Origin: Xiheimicrobium sp052034585
GTDB lineage: Bacteria; Myxococcota; Myxococcia; Myxococcales; Myxococcaceae
Assembly: GCA_052034585.1 (NCBI GenBank)
Contig: JBPOIJ010000105.1
Location: forward strand, 1-64,000
DNA: 64,000 nucleotides
Direction: 5' to 3'
The notes beneath the pieces were generated by a model that saw only the letters and a list, made by a program, of their open reading frames with translations, was not told the origin of the DNA and did not search any database. Within the stretch, counting starts at the first letter, position 1, and each line of letters begins with the position of its first letter. Shown piece after piece: positions 1 to 12,286 of this stretch. The position numbers and the translations under genes are program-made.

Positions 1-1017
1 GAACTCCAGGCACCGACCCTCGGCGATCCCGTCGCGCCGATTCCACCGAGCGGTCCGTCTCCGGCGAAGCTCCTCACCGACGAGCGGCGCGCGCTCTTCG
101 AGCAGGTGCGCGCCAACCCCCTCGACCCCGACGGCTACCGAATGCTCGCCGAGCACTTCGACACCGCGAACGACGCGAACCGCTCGTCGTTGATGCTCGA
201 GCTCGCGCGCGCGCTCGAAGGCGACCCCAACGCCGCGCCTCGCACGCCCAAGCTCATCCTCTCCGCGACCGATCGAGCCGGGCTCCGGCACCCCTTCGTT
301 CGCACCGAGGGCGGTGAGCTGGTGACGCTGGCGAGCCCCGCGCTCTGTCGGCTCTTCCCCGCGAAGGGAAGAGACGCGCTCACCACCGAGGAGTTCACCC
401 TCGAGAGCGGAAAGGGCGCGAAGCCCGCCGCCGACGCGCTGCTCGCCTCGGTGCGCCTGTTGGGCATGCGCGCGCCCGACGTGTACGTGAGCGACGAGGC
501 CGGGCCGCCGTTCTCGGTGCTCCAGACCTCTCCGCCGCGGCTGGTGGTGAACCGGCTCGCCCTCAAGAAGCCGGTCGCCGACCCCGAGCTGCGGTTCTAC
601 GCGGGGCGGGCCCTCTTCACCTTGAGCGCCGAGCTCCTCGCGCTGCGCACCCTCAAGCGCGATCAGCTCAAGGCCGGGCTCGAGGCGGTGGGGCAGGTGC
701 TGAAGGGCCAGGTGAGCACCGAGGCGAAGCTGTTGCGCGCGGCGATTCCGGCGAAGACCCTCGAGCGGCTCAAGGCGCTCTGGCCGAGGGCGTCTCGTTC
801 GGTCGACTTCTCGGCGCTGATGGAGGGGGCGCGGCACAGCGTGAACCGCGCGGGCCTCGTGGTGTGTGGTGGCATCGCGCCCGCCATCTCGTCGCTCCGG
901 GCGAAGAAGGCGCTCCCCGTCGAGGTGACCGAGCTGGTGCGCTTCGCGGCGAGCGAGCGCTACCTGCAGCTGCGGAACCGGAAGCTCGGGAAGAAAGAGG
1001 GGCCTTCGACGAGATGA
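1..1017 (+). CDS. Hypothetical protein, 5'-truncated by window edge
   Basis: The reading frame is open from base 1, so the true start lies outside the window; the internal GTG at 106 is unlikely to be the real start because an unbroken Pro/Ala-rich then charged stretch precedes it in frame. About 338 residues are visible. The part after the linker is mainly helical, rich in Leu, Ala, Arg and Glu, with a segment (DEAGPPFSVLQTSPPRLVV) that looks like a folded beta region. I recognise no catalytic motif. Large myxobacterial proteins with TPR-like regions often end in this style, but that is only an impression. It converges on the FHA activator gene with 15 bases between stops. Confidence 0.6.
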   Translation, partial: ELQAPTLGDPVAPIPPSGPSPAKLLTDERRALFEQVRANPLDPDGYRMLAEHFDTANDANRSSLMLELARALEGDPNAAPRTPKLILSATDRAGLRHPFVRTEGGELVTLASPALCRLFPAKGRDALTTEEFTLESGKGAKPAADALLASVRLLGMRAPDVYVSDEAGPPFSVLQTSPPRLVVNRLALKKPVADPELRFYAGRALFTLSAELLALRTLKRDQLKAGLEAVGQVLKGQVSTEAKLLRAAIPAKTLERLKALWPRASRSVDFSALMEGARHSVNRAGLVVCGGIAPAISSLRAKKALPVEVTELVRFAASERYLQLRNRKLGKKEGPSTR

Positions 1018-1032
1018 AGCGCGCGGCTCATT

Positions 1033-2391
<1,359 letters not shown>

Positions 2392-2444
2392 GAGTCCGCG
2401 CAGTGTAGGCCGCTTCCGTCAGCGCGTCATGACTTCTTGGCCGC

Positions 2445-2891
2445 TCACCGGTCTCGGCTGTCGAGGAGGATGGTCACCGGCCCGTCGTTGATCAGCGCCA
2501 CCTTCATGTCCGCGGCGAAGATGCCCTCGGCGACGGTGAGCCCGCCAGCGCGACATCGCTCACAGAACAGGGCGTACAGGCGCTTGGCTTCTTCGGGCGG
2601 CTTGGCGTCGATGAAGCTCGGCCGCCGGCCCTTCTTGGTGTCGGCGTAGAGGGTGAACTGGCTCACCGCCAGCAAGGCCTTCGAGCCGTCGAAGAGCGAG
2701 CGGTTCATCTTGCCGGCCTCGTCTTCGAAGATGCGCAGCCCCGGCACCTTGTCGACCATGAAGTCGACGTCGGCCTCGCTGTCGTCCTTGCCCACCCCGA
2801 GGAGCACGAGGAGGCCCGCGCCGATCTGCCCGACGACCTCCCCGTCGACGGTGACGCTCGCTTCCTTCACCCGTTGGAGCACCGCGCGCAT
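2445..2891 (-). CDS. dtd: D-aminoacyl-tRNA deacylase
   Basis: The 148-residue protein matches the normal family length. It has the SQFTLYAD segment (77-84, SQxT motif) and the NDGPVT segment with the Gly-cisPro motif (GPVT 137-140) used for chiral proofreading. The enzyme hydrolyses D-amino acids from mischarged tRNA in the cytoplasm. The ATG lies three bases after the stop of the upstream esterase-lipoprotein gene, so the two are probably co-transcribed, although no functional link is obvious. Confidence 0.97.
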   Translation of the reverse strand: MRAVLQRVKEASVTVDGEVVGQIGAGLLVLLGVGKDDSEADVDFMVDKVPGLRIFEDEAGKMNRSLFDGSKALLAVSQFTLYADTKKGRRPSFIDAKPPEEAKRLYALFCERCRAGGLTVAEGIFAADMKVALINDGPVTILLDSRDR

Positions 2892-2894
2892 GAC

Positions 2895-5800
2895 TCAGGG
2901 ACCGGAGACGGGCTGGGCGATCCACGCGCAGGTGGAGGCGTGCTGGCAGCCGTCGAAGGAGACGACGGTGCCGTCGCTCGAGAGGTACCGGGCGAGGAGG
3001 TTGACGAGGTAGGTGCCGTCGTCCCACGCCTTCTTCGGGTCGGGGAGATCGAACCCGTGGCGCCCGGTCGGGCTGGGCATCGGGTAGAGCACGCCGACGG
3101 TGCCACCGACGATCGGGCTCGGCATCACGTGGCGCAGCGGTGGATCGAGGCGAGGCACGTCGAAGCCGTCGTTCACCGGCACCGTGCTCGAGAGGTTCTC
3201 GACGTCCATCAGCACGTGCTCGCCCCTCGAGTTGCGAAACGGGCTGGTGCGGGCGACGCCTTCGATGACGTGCGCGTCGACGAGCACCTGGTTCACCGTC
3301 TTGCCGTAGCGCGCGTCGCGGCTGGTGAGGTCGAGGTAGCCTGCAGCGCGAGCGAGCGCCGTCCCCGCCGCCACCGGAACGACGGGGTCGCCGATGGTGT
3401 TGACGATGAGCGCGCGCGTGCGCACCCGTTCCCCGGTGCCGTACTGGAGGATTCGACGCTGATAGTTGGGCGCGAAGTTCACCGGGTCGGACGAGTCGAG
3501 GAGCGTCTGGGCAAAGCCGATGAAGCGGCGCGCCTCGGGTGTGCCGCGCTTGAGGCCGAAGCCATCACCCAAGGCCACCAAGGGCGCGCCGATCGCGAGC
3601 ACGCGGCCCATCCACTTCGACTCGACGCCGAAGGTCGAGAGGCTCCACTTGGGCTCGACGCCAGAGGGAATCGCGCAACCTTCGGGGCGCTTGGTCGGCA
3701 GTGGGCCCGAGTAGACGTCGAGGCGCAGCCCGTTGCCCTCGTCGCTCGAGACGGCCACCCGCAGGAGTCCGCCCGCGAGCACCCGGCCGCAGCGGTGTTC
3801 CTTGGTGGTGAGGTTGGTGACGACGGTGGTGTCTCCCTCCGAGAGCGCGGCGTCGATCGGCCCCACCTTCACTCGGCCGCGTCGGTTGCCCTCGGGCACG
3901 TACTGGTAGAGATCGAGGCCCCCGCTCGCGTTCTTCTCGCTGATGAGCAGCGGCCCCATCATTCGCAGCGACACCGCTTCCTTCACGCCACCGGGCGCAG
4001 CGCGTTTGCCGATCTCCGCGAAGCCCCCACCCGCCGAGATGGGCACGATCACCCCGATGCGTGGCTCGGTGCCGCCGACGAGCGCGCTCATGATGCCGCC
4101 GAGCGAACCGCCGCCCATCGACATCTTCGAGGCGGCGCCGACGTCGATCACCCCGTCACCATCGAAGTCGCCCGCGAGATCCTTGGTGCCGTCGCGGTTG
4201 ACGTCCCAGTCCCACCGGTTGGTGCCGTCGAACGACTCGAAGACCTGCACCAGCCGCAGGTAGTCGACGGTGGACTGGCGAACCATGTCGCGGGTGTGGG
4301 TCGCGTACGCCGTCCAATAGTCGGCGCCGGAGTCGGCGGTGCCGTCACCCGTCTGATCGAACGCGCGATCGCGGCGCAGGCCCTTGAACAAGCCGGCGAG
4401 CCCCTTCGAGTTGAACAACCCCTCGGCGGCCTGCAGCTCGAGGTCGCCGAAGCCCAGCCCGTGCGAGGGGCAGTCGATGGCGATCGACGCGATGCCCTGC
4501 CGCGCGAAGAGCCCGGCGTAGAAGAGCCCCTCGAGCTTGTTGCTGCCGTACCCGTGCCCTGCGATCGCCATCGGCGCTGGCCCGCGGCGCCCCTTCGGCA
4601 CCGCCAACCAGAACGTGATCTTCTCGCTGCGCGCCTTTCCTTCGGGGAGCTCGATCGCGCCGGTCTCGGGCGTGAGCTTCCAGGTCTGCTGGTGGATCGG
4701 CAGCAGCCGGCCTTGGCTGTCCTTTCGAGGGAAGAACTGGGGTGAGTCGAACGCCCCGGTGGCGAAGAAGTCGATGGCCTTGAAGCCGTCGATGAGGGCC
4801 TTCACCTGAGGCGAGTCGGAGTCTTTCCCGAGAATGCCCGGCAAGAGGCTCGCGAGCGCGCCGACCAGCTGATCGCCGGGCACGATTCGCACGTTCAGCA
4901 TGCGGGAGGGATCGTCGCGAACCGCGTCGAGGTCGGTGAGCTTCGCGGGGAACTCGGTGGCGAGCCGTGAGAGGGGGCCCAGACCGCGGAGCCCGTCACG
5001 AATCACCTTGAAGTACGACGACACGCTCTGGGTGGTGAAGCTCCAGGTGAAGGCGACCTCGTCGAGCGCCAGCCCGTGCCGAGGCAGGCAGTCGTTCAGC
5101 CGCTCGAGCGCCGACGTCTGCGAGGCGTGGTTGATGAAGGGGAAGGGAGAGCGCACTGGCCGGCCGTCTTCGTCCACCAGCCGGTTGGTGAGCACCACCG
5201 CGTAGGTCGTGCGCTCCCGCATCGGCATCAGCGGGCGGAACATGAGCGACTTGGTCTCGCGCTCGTAGTGGAGCATCACCTTCTCGTCGCCCGGGAAGAG
5301 CACGTTCGGGTGATCGCGCACCCCGTCCATGTCGGTGTCCTCGCCGAGGTCGAGCACGCCGTCGTGGTCGAGATCTTCCTCCACCTCTTCGAAGAGGAGG
5401 TTCCCCGTCGAGCCGCGCGGGTCGTTGGGGAAGTAGTCGCGGTCTTCGATCACCGCGGGGAAGTTGTCGTTTCCGACGTCGAGCGGCACCGCCTGGCAGA
5501 ACTCGGGCGAGTCGGGCGTGACGTCGATGACGTAGAGCGCGTCGTTCGATTGATCGTAGTCGTCGCCGACGTGACGCCGCGCGAGCTCGAGCAGGTCGAG
5601 GTGCTTGGTGAACGACAGCGACATCGGCGCGTAGGTGCCCCAGCCGTCGAGTTCGGCGAGCTCTTCGCGGGTCGCGCGTTCCCAGGCCGTCGAGGCGGCG
5701 CGGCTCGCGTTCAGGCGCCGCTTGGTCGGGCTCGTCGCGTCGAAGCGGGTCGCGAAGTCGTTCGGCAATGGAACGTTGGGAAACGGCCGCTCCTCGATGT

Positions 5801-5906
5801 CGAAGACGACGGTCGCGCCGCTCCCTTCCGGCGTGAGCAGCAGGCCCTTGCCTTCAGGCGCGGCGCACCCGAGCACGAGCGCGGTTCCGATGAGCAGACG
5901 ATTCAT
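2895..5906 (-). CDS. VolA-like alpha/beta-hydrolase lipoprotein with calcium-type loops
   Basis: I start this at ATG 5906, which gives a lipoprotein signal (MNRLLIGTALVLGC, lipobox Cys 14); the open frame continues upstream to 6188 without a better start. The product is 1003 residues. The N-terminal half resembles the bacterial virulence-factor lipase N-terminal family (VolA). The C-terminal half has an oxyanion-type GHGYG (450-454) and a nucleophile elbow GGSLGG with Ser 601. Two clusters of DxDxDG loops (about 178-200 and 567-590) look like calcium-binding sites of the thrombospondin-3 or dockerin kind. The likely role is a surface or periplasmic esterase or lipase; the substrate is unknown. 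It is directly followed by dtd. Confidence 0.85.
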   Translation of the reverse strand: MNRLLIGTALVLGCAAPEGKGLLLTPEGSGATVVFDIEERPFPNVPLPNDFATRFDATSPTKRRLNASRAASTAWERATREELAELDGWGTYAPMSLSFTKHLDLLELARRHVGDDYDQSNDALYVIDVTPDSPEFCQAVPLDVGNDNFPAVIEDRDYFPNDPRGSTGNLLFEEVEEDLDHDGVLDLGEDTDMDGVRDHPNVLFPGDEKVMLHYERETKSLMFRPLMPMRERTTYAVVLTNRLVDEDGRPVRSPFPFINHASQTSALERLNDCLPRHGLALDEVAFTWSFTTQSVSSYFKVIRDGLRGLGPLSRLATEFPAKLTDLDAVRDDPSRMLNVRIVPGDQLVGALASLLPGILGKDSDSPQVKALIDGFKAIDFFATGAFDSPQFFPRKDSQGRLLPIHQQTWKLTPETGAIELPEGKARSEKITFWLAVPKGRRGPAPMAIAGHGYGSNKLEGLFYAGLFARQGIASIAIDCPSHGLGFGDLELQAAEGLFNSKGLAGLFKGLRRDRAFDQTGDGTADSGADYWTAYATHTRDMVRQSTVDYLRLVQVFESFDGTNRWDWDVNRDGTKDLAGDFDGDGVIDVGAASKMSMGGGSLGGIMSALVGGTEPRIGVIVPISAGGGFAEIGKRAAPGGVKEAVSLRMMGPLLISEKNASGGLDLYQYVPEGNRRGRVKVGPIDAALSEGDTTVVTNLTTKEHRCGRVLAGGLLRVAVSSDEGNGLRLDVYSGPLPTKRPEGCAIPSGVEPKWSLSTFGVESKWMGRVLAIGAPLVALGDGFGLKRGTPEARRFIGFAQTLLDSSDPVNFAPNYQRRILQYGTGERVRTRALIVNTIGDPVVPVAAGTALARAAGYLDLTSRDARYGKTVNQVLVDAHVIEGVARTSPFRNSRGEHVLMDVENLSSTVPVNDGFDVPRLDPPLRHVMPSPIVGGTVGVLYPMPSPTGRHGFDLPDPKKAWDDGTYLVNLLARYLSSDGTVVSFDGCQHASTCAWIAQPVSGP

Positions 5907-6024
5907 GGCAGCCCCTTGTCGACGGAGTGCGTTGCAGGCGGCGGCGCTTCGGTCAAGCGGGCAGCGAGCGCGGAACCTCCGTTCCAGTTGGGAGGCTTCG
6001 AGCGGTGTCCTCCCCGAGTTCCCT

Positions 6025-7485
<1,461 letters not shown>

Positions 7486-7528
7486 GTCGGTGGGGTAATG
7501 ACTCGGTGCGCGCGATTCAACACCAGCG

Positions 7529-8281
7529 TCAGAAGCGGCCTTGCACGCCGATCATTCCGCCCTGGCGATCGGGCGACAGCGACACCACCGGAGCCACCGT
7601 CGGCTGGCTCGCGTCATCGCTCGAGGCGATCTCGTACCCGACGATCGAACCGGCGAGCGGCAGGGTGAAGGGCGTCGCGAGCATCGACGGGCCGCCGAAC
7701 GCGAGCGCGATGACGGCGACGCCGGCGCCGACCAGATCTCCGAGGATCGGCGCGTACCAGGGGGCGTCGCCCTGAAACGCCATTCCAGCGATCAACACGC
7801 CGATCGGGGCGCCGAGCGCGAAGCCGATGGCGCCGCCCGTCCACACGTTGCCGATCGAGGTGATGCCGGGCCGGAGGTATTCGCCTCCGATGAAGCCGCC
7901 GGCGATCGCGGTGGCCGTCGCGATGCCTCCGCCGATGAGCGTCGCCATGCCGATGCGCATCAACCGCGCGTTGGGGAGTCCGGACGAGTGCGCGCGCTGC
8001 ACCGTCCCTGGCTGCGCCGGCGCAGAGTAGTCCGGTTGGCCTGGCTGCGGTGGCGGTTGCGGTTGGAGCGTGCCTCCCACCGACGACGGGAGCGGCTGGG
8101 GCGCGGCCTGTTGCGGGCTCGGCTGGCTCGGATCGATGGCTTGATTCGTGATGCGCGGCGCCTCGATCGTTCGCCCTTGCGACGGATCCACCACGTCGGC
8201 CTGCACCATCGGCGGGGGCGAAAACTCCTGCGCGAGCGCACCGACTGCCCAGCACCACGCAGCGAGGAAGAGCGTTCGCAT
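7529..8281 (-). CDS. Secreted Pro/Gln-rich protein with glycine-rich hydrophobic segments
   Basis: I chose ATG 8281 because it gives a clean signal peptide (MRTLFLAAWCWAVGALAQ); the open frame begins earlier but would bury this signal. The 250-residue product has a Pro/Gln-rich stretch (about 20-95) and then three glycine-rich hydrophobic segments (about 108-215) that look like glycine-zipper membrane helices. No known domain is recognised. It is divergent from the Spy-like gene across a 172-base intergenic region. Confidence 0.7.
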   Translation of the reverse strand: MRTLFLAAWCWAVGALAQEFSPPPMVQADVVDPSQGRTIEAPRITNQAIDPSQPSPQQAAPQPLPSSVGGTLQPQPPPQPGQPDYSAPAQPGTVQRAHSSGLPNARLMRIGMATLIGGGIATATAIAGGFIGGEYLRPGITSIGNVWTGGAIGFALGAPIGVLIAGMAFQGDAPWYAPILGDLVGAGVAVIALAFGGPSMLATPFTLPLAGSIVGYEIASSDDASQPTVAPVVSLSPDRQGGMIGVQGRF

Positions 8282-8453
8282 CACAACCACCCGGAAGGAC
8301 TCGCGACCTGCGAGACGGAAGAGACCTGCGCACATGGACGACGGGGCTTCACGTTTCTTCATCCCCGCCCAGGCCGGCCCTTCACACTCGCTTCCTACTG
8401 TCTTCCCACGCAGCGAGCCACTCAGGGCTCGAGCGCTGAAAGGGAAGGTCGAC

Positions 8454-8954
8454 ATGTTCGGCTTCATCGTTGGGACGTTGAGCCTCATTGGGCTGATCAA
8501 GGTAGCGCGCATGGGCCGTCATGGCCGGCACGGCGGGCGCGGCGGTTGGAATCGGTGGATGTTGCGGCGGCTGTTCGAGCGCCTCGACACCACGCCCGGC
8601 CAAGAGAAGGTCGTCGCGGAAGCCGTCGACGAGGCGCAGCGGGTGATGTGGCAGGCCCGTGAGGAGTTCTTCCGCGCCCGCAGCGAGTACGCCAAGGCGA
8701 TGCGCGGCGAGCACTTCGACGGAGAGGCCGTCAAGGCGGCCTTCGAGAAGCAGCAGCAGACCGTCGACGAGGTGAAGAAGACCCTCAAGGAGAAGCTCGC
8801 CGCCATTCACGAGGCGCTCGACCCGCGGCAGCGCCAGGTGCTCGCCGAGTTGATCGAGTTCGGGCCCGGTCGGATGCACGGCGGTTGCTCGGGGCGCTTC
8901 TCTCACGGTGGTCACTTCCGCGGTCACGGCGGCCCGTCGACCGTCAACGTCTGA
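8454..8954 (+). CDS. Spy/CpxP-like (LTXXQ-type) His-rich protein
   Basis: The start at ATG 8454 has a good ribosome-binding site (AGGGAAGG at 8441-8448); the product is 166 residues. A short N-terminal hydrophobic segment is followed by a His/Gly/Arg-rich linker, then a helical hairpin with FERLDTTPGQEKVV and EALDPRQRQVLAELI, the arrangement seen in Spy, CpxP and ZraP. The C terminus is His- and Gly-rich. Family knowledge: these periplasmic proteins act as chaperones or metal-responsive feedback inhibitors of envelope-stress kinases. The downstream regulator/kinase pair supports such a role here. The export signal is atypical and the topology is uncertain. Confidence 0.75.
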   Translation: MFGFIVGTLSLIGLIKVARMGRHGRHGGRGGWNRWMLRRLFERLDTTPGQEKVVAEAVDEAQRVMWQAREEFFRARSEYAKAMRGEHFDGEAVKAAFEKQQQTVDEVKKTLKEKLAAIHEALDPRQRQVLAELIEFGPGRMHGGCSGRFSHGGHFRGHGGPSTVNV

Positions 8955-8970
8955 CCTTCACCGAAGACAC

Positions 8971-8976
8971 GAGGAG
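8971..8976 (+). promoter_or_regulatory. Ribosome-binding site fixing the start at 8984
   Basis: GAGGAG lies seven bases before ATG 8984. It decides the start of the following small gene against the longer in-frame extension from 8885. Confidence 0.6.
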
Positions 8977-8983
8977 AACACAC

Positions 8984-9352
8984 ATGCGTTACGCACTGAT
9001 GGGACTGTTGGCGTTCGGAGTGGTGGGTGGCTACGGCTCGGCGATCGCGCGCGCGGCGTACTGGCGAGGCGCGTGTCACGGGTCTGCCTGGCAAGAGGGG
9101 CACGGAGGCCGCCACGGCTTCGGACCGCACCGGTTCGAGGAGGCGCGCGAGGAGCCCAAGGCGGTGGCTCAGCCGCAGACGGTGGTGGTGCAGCAGCCTG
9201 CGCCGGCCGCTGCTCCGGCGCCGCAGATCTTCGTGATCATGCCGGGTGGCGCGCAGCCTGCCGCCGTGCAGCCGCAGACGATCATCGTCCCGGCGACGGT
9301 CGCGCCGGCCGTGCAGGCTTCGCCGGTGGTGGCTCCCACGCCCGGGCAGTGA
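8984..9352 (+). CDS. Small secreted His-rich, then Pro/Ala/Val-rich protein
   Basis: The 122-residue product has an N-terminal hydrophobic segment (MRYALMGLLAFGVVGGYGSAIA) that could be a signal peptide or anchor. A His/Gly-rich patch follows (about 27-50, including CHGSAW and GHGGRHGFGPHRF), then a Pro/Ala/Gln/Val-rich tail. I recognise no domain. Its position between the Spy-like protein and the two-component pair, with the same His-rich character, suggests a part in the same metal or envelope-stress unit; this is inference. Confidence 0.7.
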   Translation: MRYALMGLLAFGVVGGYGSAIARAAYWRGACHGSAWQEGHGGRHGFGPHRFEEAREEPKAVAQPQTVVVQQPAPAAAPAPQIFVIMPGGAQPAAVQPQTIIVPATVAPAVQASPVVAPTPGQ

Positions 9353-9435
9353 GGCCGGACTGAGTCGGAAACACAGGCGCGGGCGAACGGGCTCATGCAT
9401 GCTCGTTCCGCCCGCTGCCTCGTTCTGGAGTCGAC

Positions 9436-10110
<675 letters not shown>

Positions 10111-10111
10111 G

Positions 10112-11446
10112 ATGAAGCTGCCCGTTCACCAGCCTCCCTTTCACCACGACGGCTTGCACGGCCGACGCATGGGGCCGATCGGGCGCTACGTGCGGGCGAG
10201 GCTGCGCCGGAGAATCTTCTTCTGGTTCGCGGGTGGCATCGTCACCACCATGGTGCTGACCTCGATCGTCTTCATGGTGCTCGGGCGGGTGCAGGAGCCA
10301 GCCTGGCAGCGAATGATGGATCGCGGCACGACGTGGGCCGGCTCGCAGTTCGCGCGGGAGTGGGGCGATCCAGCGCGTCGCCTCGCCTTCGCCACCGACG
10401 CGTCGGAGCAGCTGGAGATGAACCTCGAGCTCCTCGACGCCAGCGGAACGTCGCTCGGCGTGATCGGCGAGGCGTGCGGCCGTCACGCCTATGAGCTGCC
10501 CGTGACCGCCACCGGCCAGCGGATCGGCACCGTCCGCGCGTGTCCGAAGAACCCGTCGCAGCCGGCCTGGCGGTTCCTCCTCGGCTTCAGCATCGCGGTG
10601 GCGATCCTCTGGCTCGCCTCGGGCAAGGTGGCGCGGCGGCTCGCGCGGCCGCTCGACGAACTCACCGACGTGGTGCAGCGCATCGGGTCTGGCGATCTCT
10701 CGGCGCGCACGAGCTTGTCGTTCCACAACTCAGACGAGCTGAGCGTGGTGGCCGAGGCGGTGAACGAGATGGCCGGGCGCATCGAGAAGCAGCTGGCCGA
10801 TCAACGCGAGCTGCTCGCGGCGGTGTCTCACGAGCTTCGAACGCCGCTCGCGCGCGTGCGCATCATCTCGGAGATCGCTCGTGACACCGGGGCGACGACG
10901 AAGACCTACGACGATCTCGATCGCGAAGTGGAGGAGATGGACGCGCTCGTCGGACAGCTCCTCGCCAGCTCGCGGGTGGACTTCGGGGTGGTGTCGAAGC
11001 GGGAGCTCTCGGTGCGCGACGTGGTGAACCGGGCGGCCGAACGTTCGGGCATTCCCGCGGCCTCGGTCGAGCTCGAAGGGCAGGGCGATCGGCTGACGGG
11101 TGACGCGACGCTGCTCCAGCGCGCGCTCGCGAACCTCCTCGACAACGCGAAGAAGCACGCGGGCGGCGTCGATCGGCTGCGCGTCGTGATTCGTCCGGAG
11201 CAGGTGTCCTTCGAGGTGTTGGACAAGGGCCCCGGCCTGCCCGAAGGCGGCGAGGCGGCGCTGTTCCAGAAGTTCAAGCGGCCGGCGAACGGCACTTCTG
11301 AAGGGCTCGGGCTCGGGCTCGCGCTCGTCAAACGCATCGCGCAAGCGCACGGAGGCACGGTCTGGGCGCGCCCACGAGATGGCGGCGGGGCGGTGTTCGG
11401 CTTCGACGTCGCGGTGGGTGCGTCGCCGTCGACACCGCTCGGCTGA
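10112..11446 (+). CDS. HAMP-type sensor histidine kinase (CpxA/RstB-like)
   Basis: The 444-residue protein has two membrane helices (about 36-58 and 154-170) flanking a periplasmic sensor of about 95 residues, then a HAMP region (171-225). The dimerisation box is AVSHELRTPLARVR with His 240, and an HATPase domain follows (LLDNAKKH, DKGPGLP, GLGLGLALVK). The periplasmic part contains two Cys and a GEACGRHAYE patch that could bind metal. It probably phosphorylates the upstream regulator. Confidence 0.95.
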   Translation: MKLPVHQPPFHHDGLHGRRMGPIGRYVRARLRRRIFFWFAGGIVTTMVLTSIVFMVLGRVQEPAWQRMMDRGTTWAGSQFAREWGDPARRLAFATDASEQLEMNLELLDASGTSLGVIGEACGRHAYELPVTATGQRIGTVRACPKNPSQPAWRFLLGFSIAVAILWLASGKVARRLARPLDELTDVVQRIGSGDLSARTSLSFHNSDELSVVAEAVNEMAGRIEKQLADQRELLAAVSHELRTPLARVRIISEIARDTGATTKTYDDLDREVEEMDALVGQLLASSRVDFGVVSKRELSVRDVVNRAAERSGIPAASVELEGQGDRLTGDATLLQRALANLLDNAKKHAGGVDRLRVVIRPEQVSFEVLDKGPGLPEGGEAALFQKFKRPANGTSEGLGLGLALVKRIAQAHGGTVWARPRDGGGAVFGFDVAVGASPSTPLG

Positions 11447-11542
11447 TTCGAGCGAGCGCGGCGTGAATTCGATGCGCTGCACGTCCGTCGGTGGCGCGTG
11501 CGTTCGTTTGCGCCTTGGGGCTTCAGGCGGTTTGATGGCGCG

Positions 11543-12265
11543 GTGCTTCGAGCCTCGTTGGTGGGAGTGCTCCTCGTCGCCTCGACCTCCTTCGCCGGGA
11601 AGGTGACGGTGCCGGCCGACTTCGGCATCGGCCCGGCCGCGTTCTGGTTCTACGGGCCCTTGCTCGAAAACCGCGGCGCCGTTCCGCACTTCGCGCTCGC
11701 CTTCAATCTCTACGCGATCATCGACAAGGACTGGATCAACGACAACCGCGATCGCATTCCCGCCAACTACCGCGCGCAGGCGAATCGGATCACCGAGCTG
11801 AAGATCGGCCCGTCGATCTTCATTCCCTCGACGCTCTACGTGTCGCCGTCGATCGACGCACTCAACGGCGTCGGCCTGTTCGGGCTCACCTGGAAGCCGC
11901 TGGGGCTCACCCTGCTCTCGGGCGGGCAGACCTCGGAGCGCGGGTGGAACGCGAGCCGCGGCCGCTTCAGCCTCGACGCCAACCTGCTGCTCACCTACCT
12001 CTTCATCTACTCGAACATTCGCGGCGTCGAGCTCGCCGGCATTCCGACGACGCACTTCCTCCGGCCGGGGCTCGAGCTGCAGACCACGTTGCAGGTGAAC
12101 GTCACGCGCTCGTTCGTCATGAGCTTCGGCGGCGGCGCGCAGGTCTACCTTCCGCAGAAGCTGGGCTCGTTCTTCGAGGTGACGCCGATCGATCGCACCG
12201 TCTGGTTGTCGTTCTTCGCCTTCCTCAAGTTTCACGTGCGCTTTCCCTACGAGGCGAGCTTCTGA
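11543..12265 (+). CDS. Secreted hypothetical protein, possible outer-membrane beta protein
   Basis: I chose GTG 11543, which gives a compact signal peptide (VLRASLVGVLLVASTSFAG); a GTG at 11498 in the same frame would add 15 residues and is not excluded. The mature part (about 220 residues) is rich in alternating aromatic/hydrophobic strands (NLLLTYLFIYSNI, FVMSFGGGAQVYL, TVWLSFFAFLKFHVRFPYEASF). It ends in an aromatic residue, as outer-membrane beta-barrels do. No named family is recognised. Confidence 0.7.
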   Translation: MLRASLVGVLLVASTSFAGKVTVPADFGIGPAAFWFYGPLLENRGAVPHFALAFNLYAIIDKDWINDNRDRIPANYRAQANRITELKIGPSIFIPSTLYVSPSIDALNGVGLFGLTWKPLGLTLLSGGQTSERGWNASRGRFSLDANLLLTYLFIYSNIRGVELAGIPTTHFLRPGLELQTTLQVNVTRSFVMSFGGGAQVYLPQKLGSFFEVTPIDRTVWLSFFAFLKFHVRFPYEASF

Positions 12266-12286
12266 CGGCGGTACGGTTCGTGGTTC

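Noticed and set aside
2874..4745. A 623-codon plus-strand frame opposite the esterase lipoprotein
   Set aside because: The minus-strand gene has a lipobox and a nucleophile elbow; the other frame is low-information.
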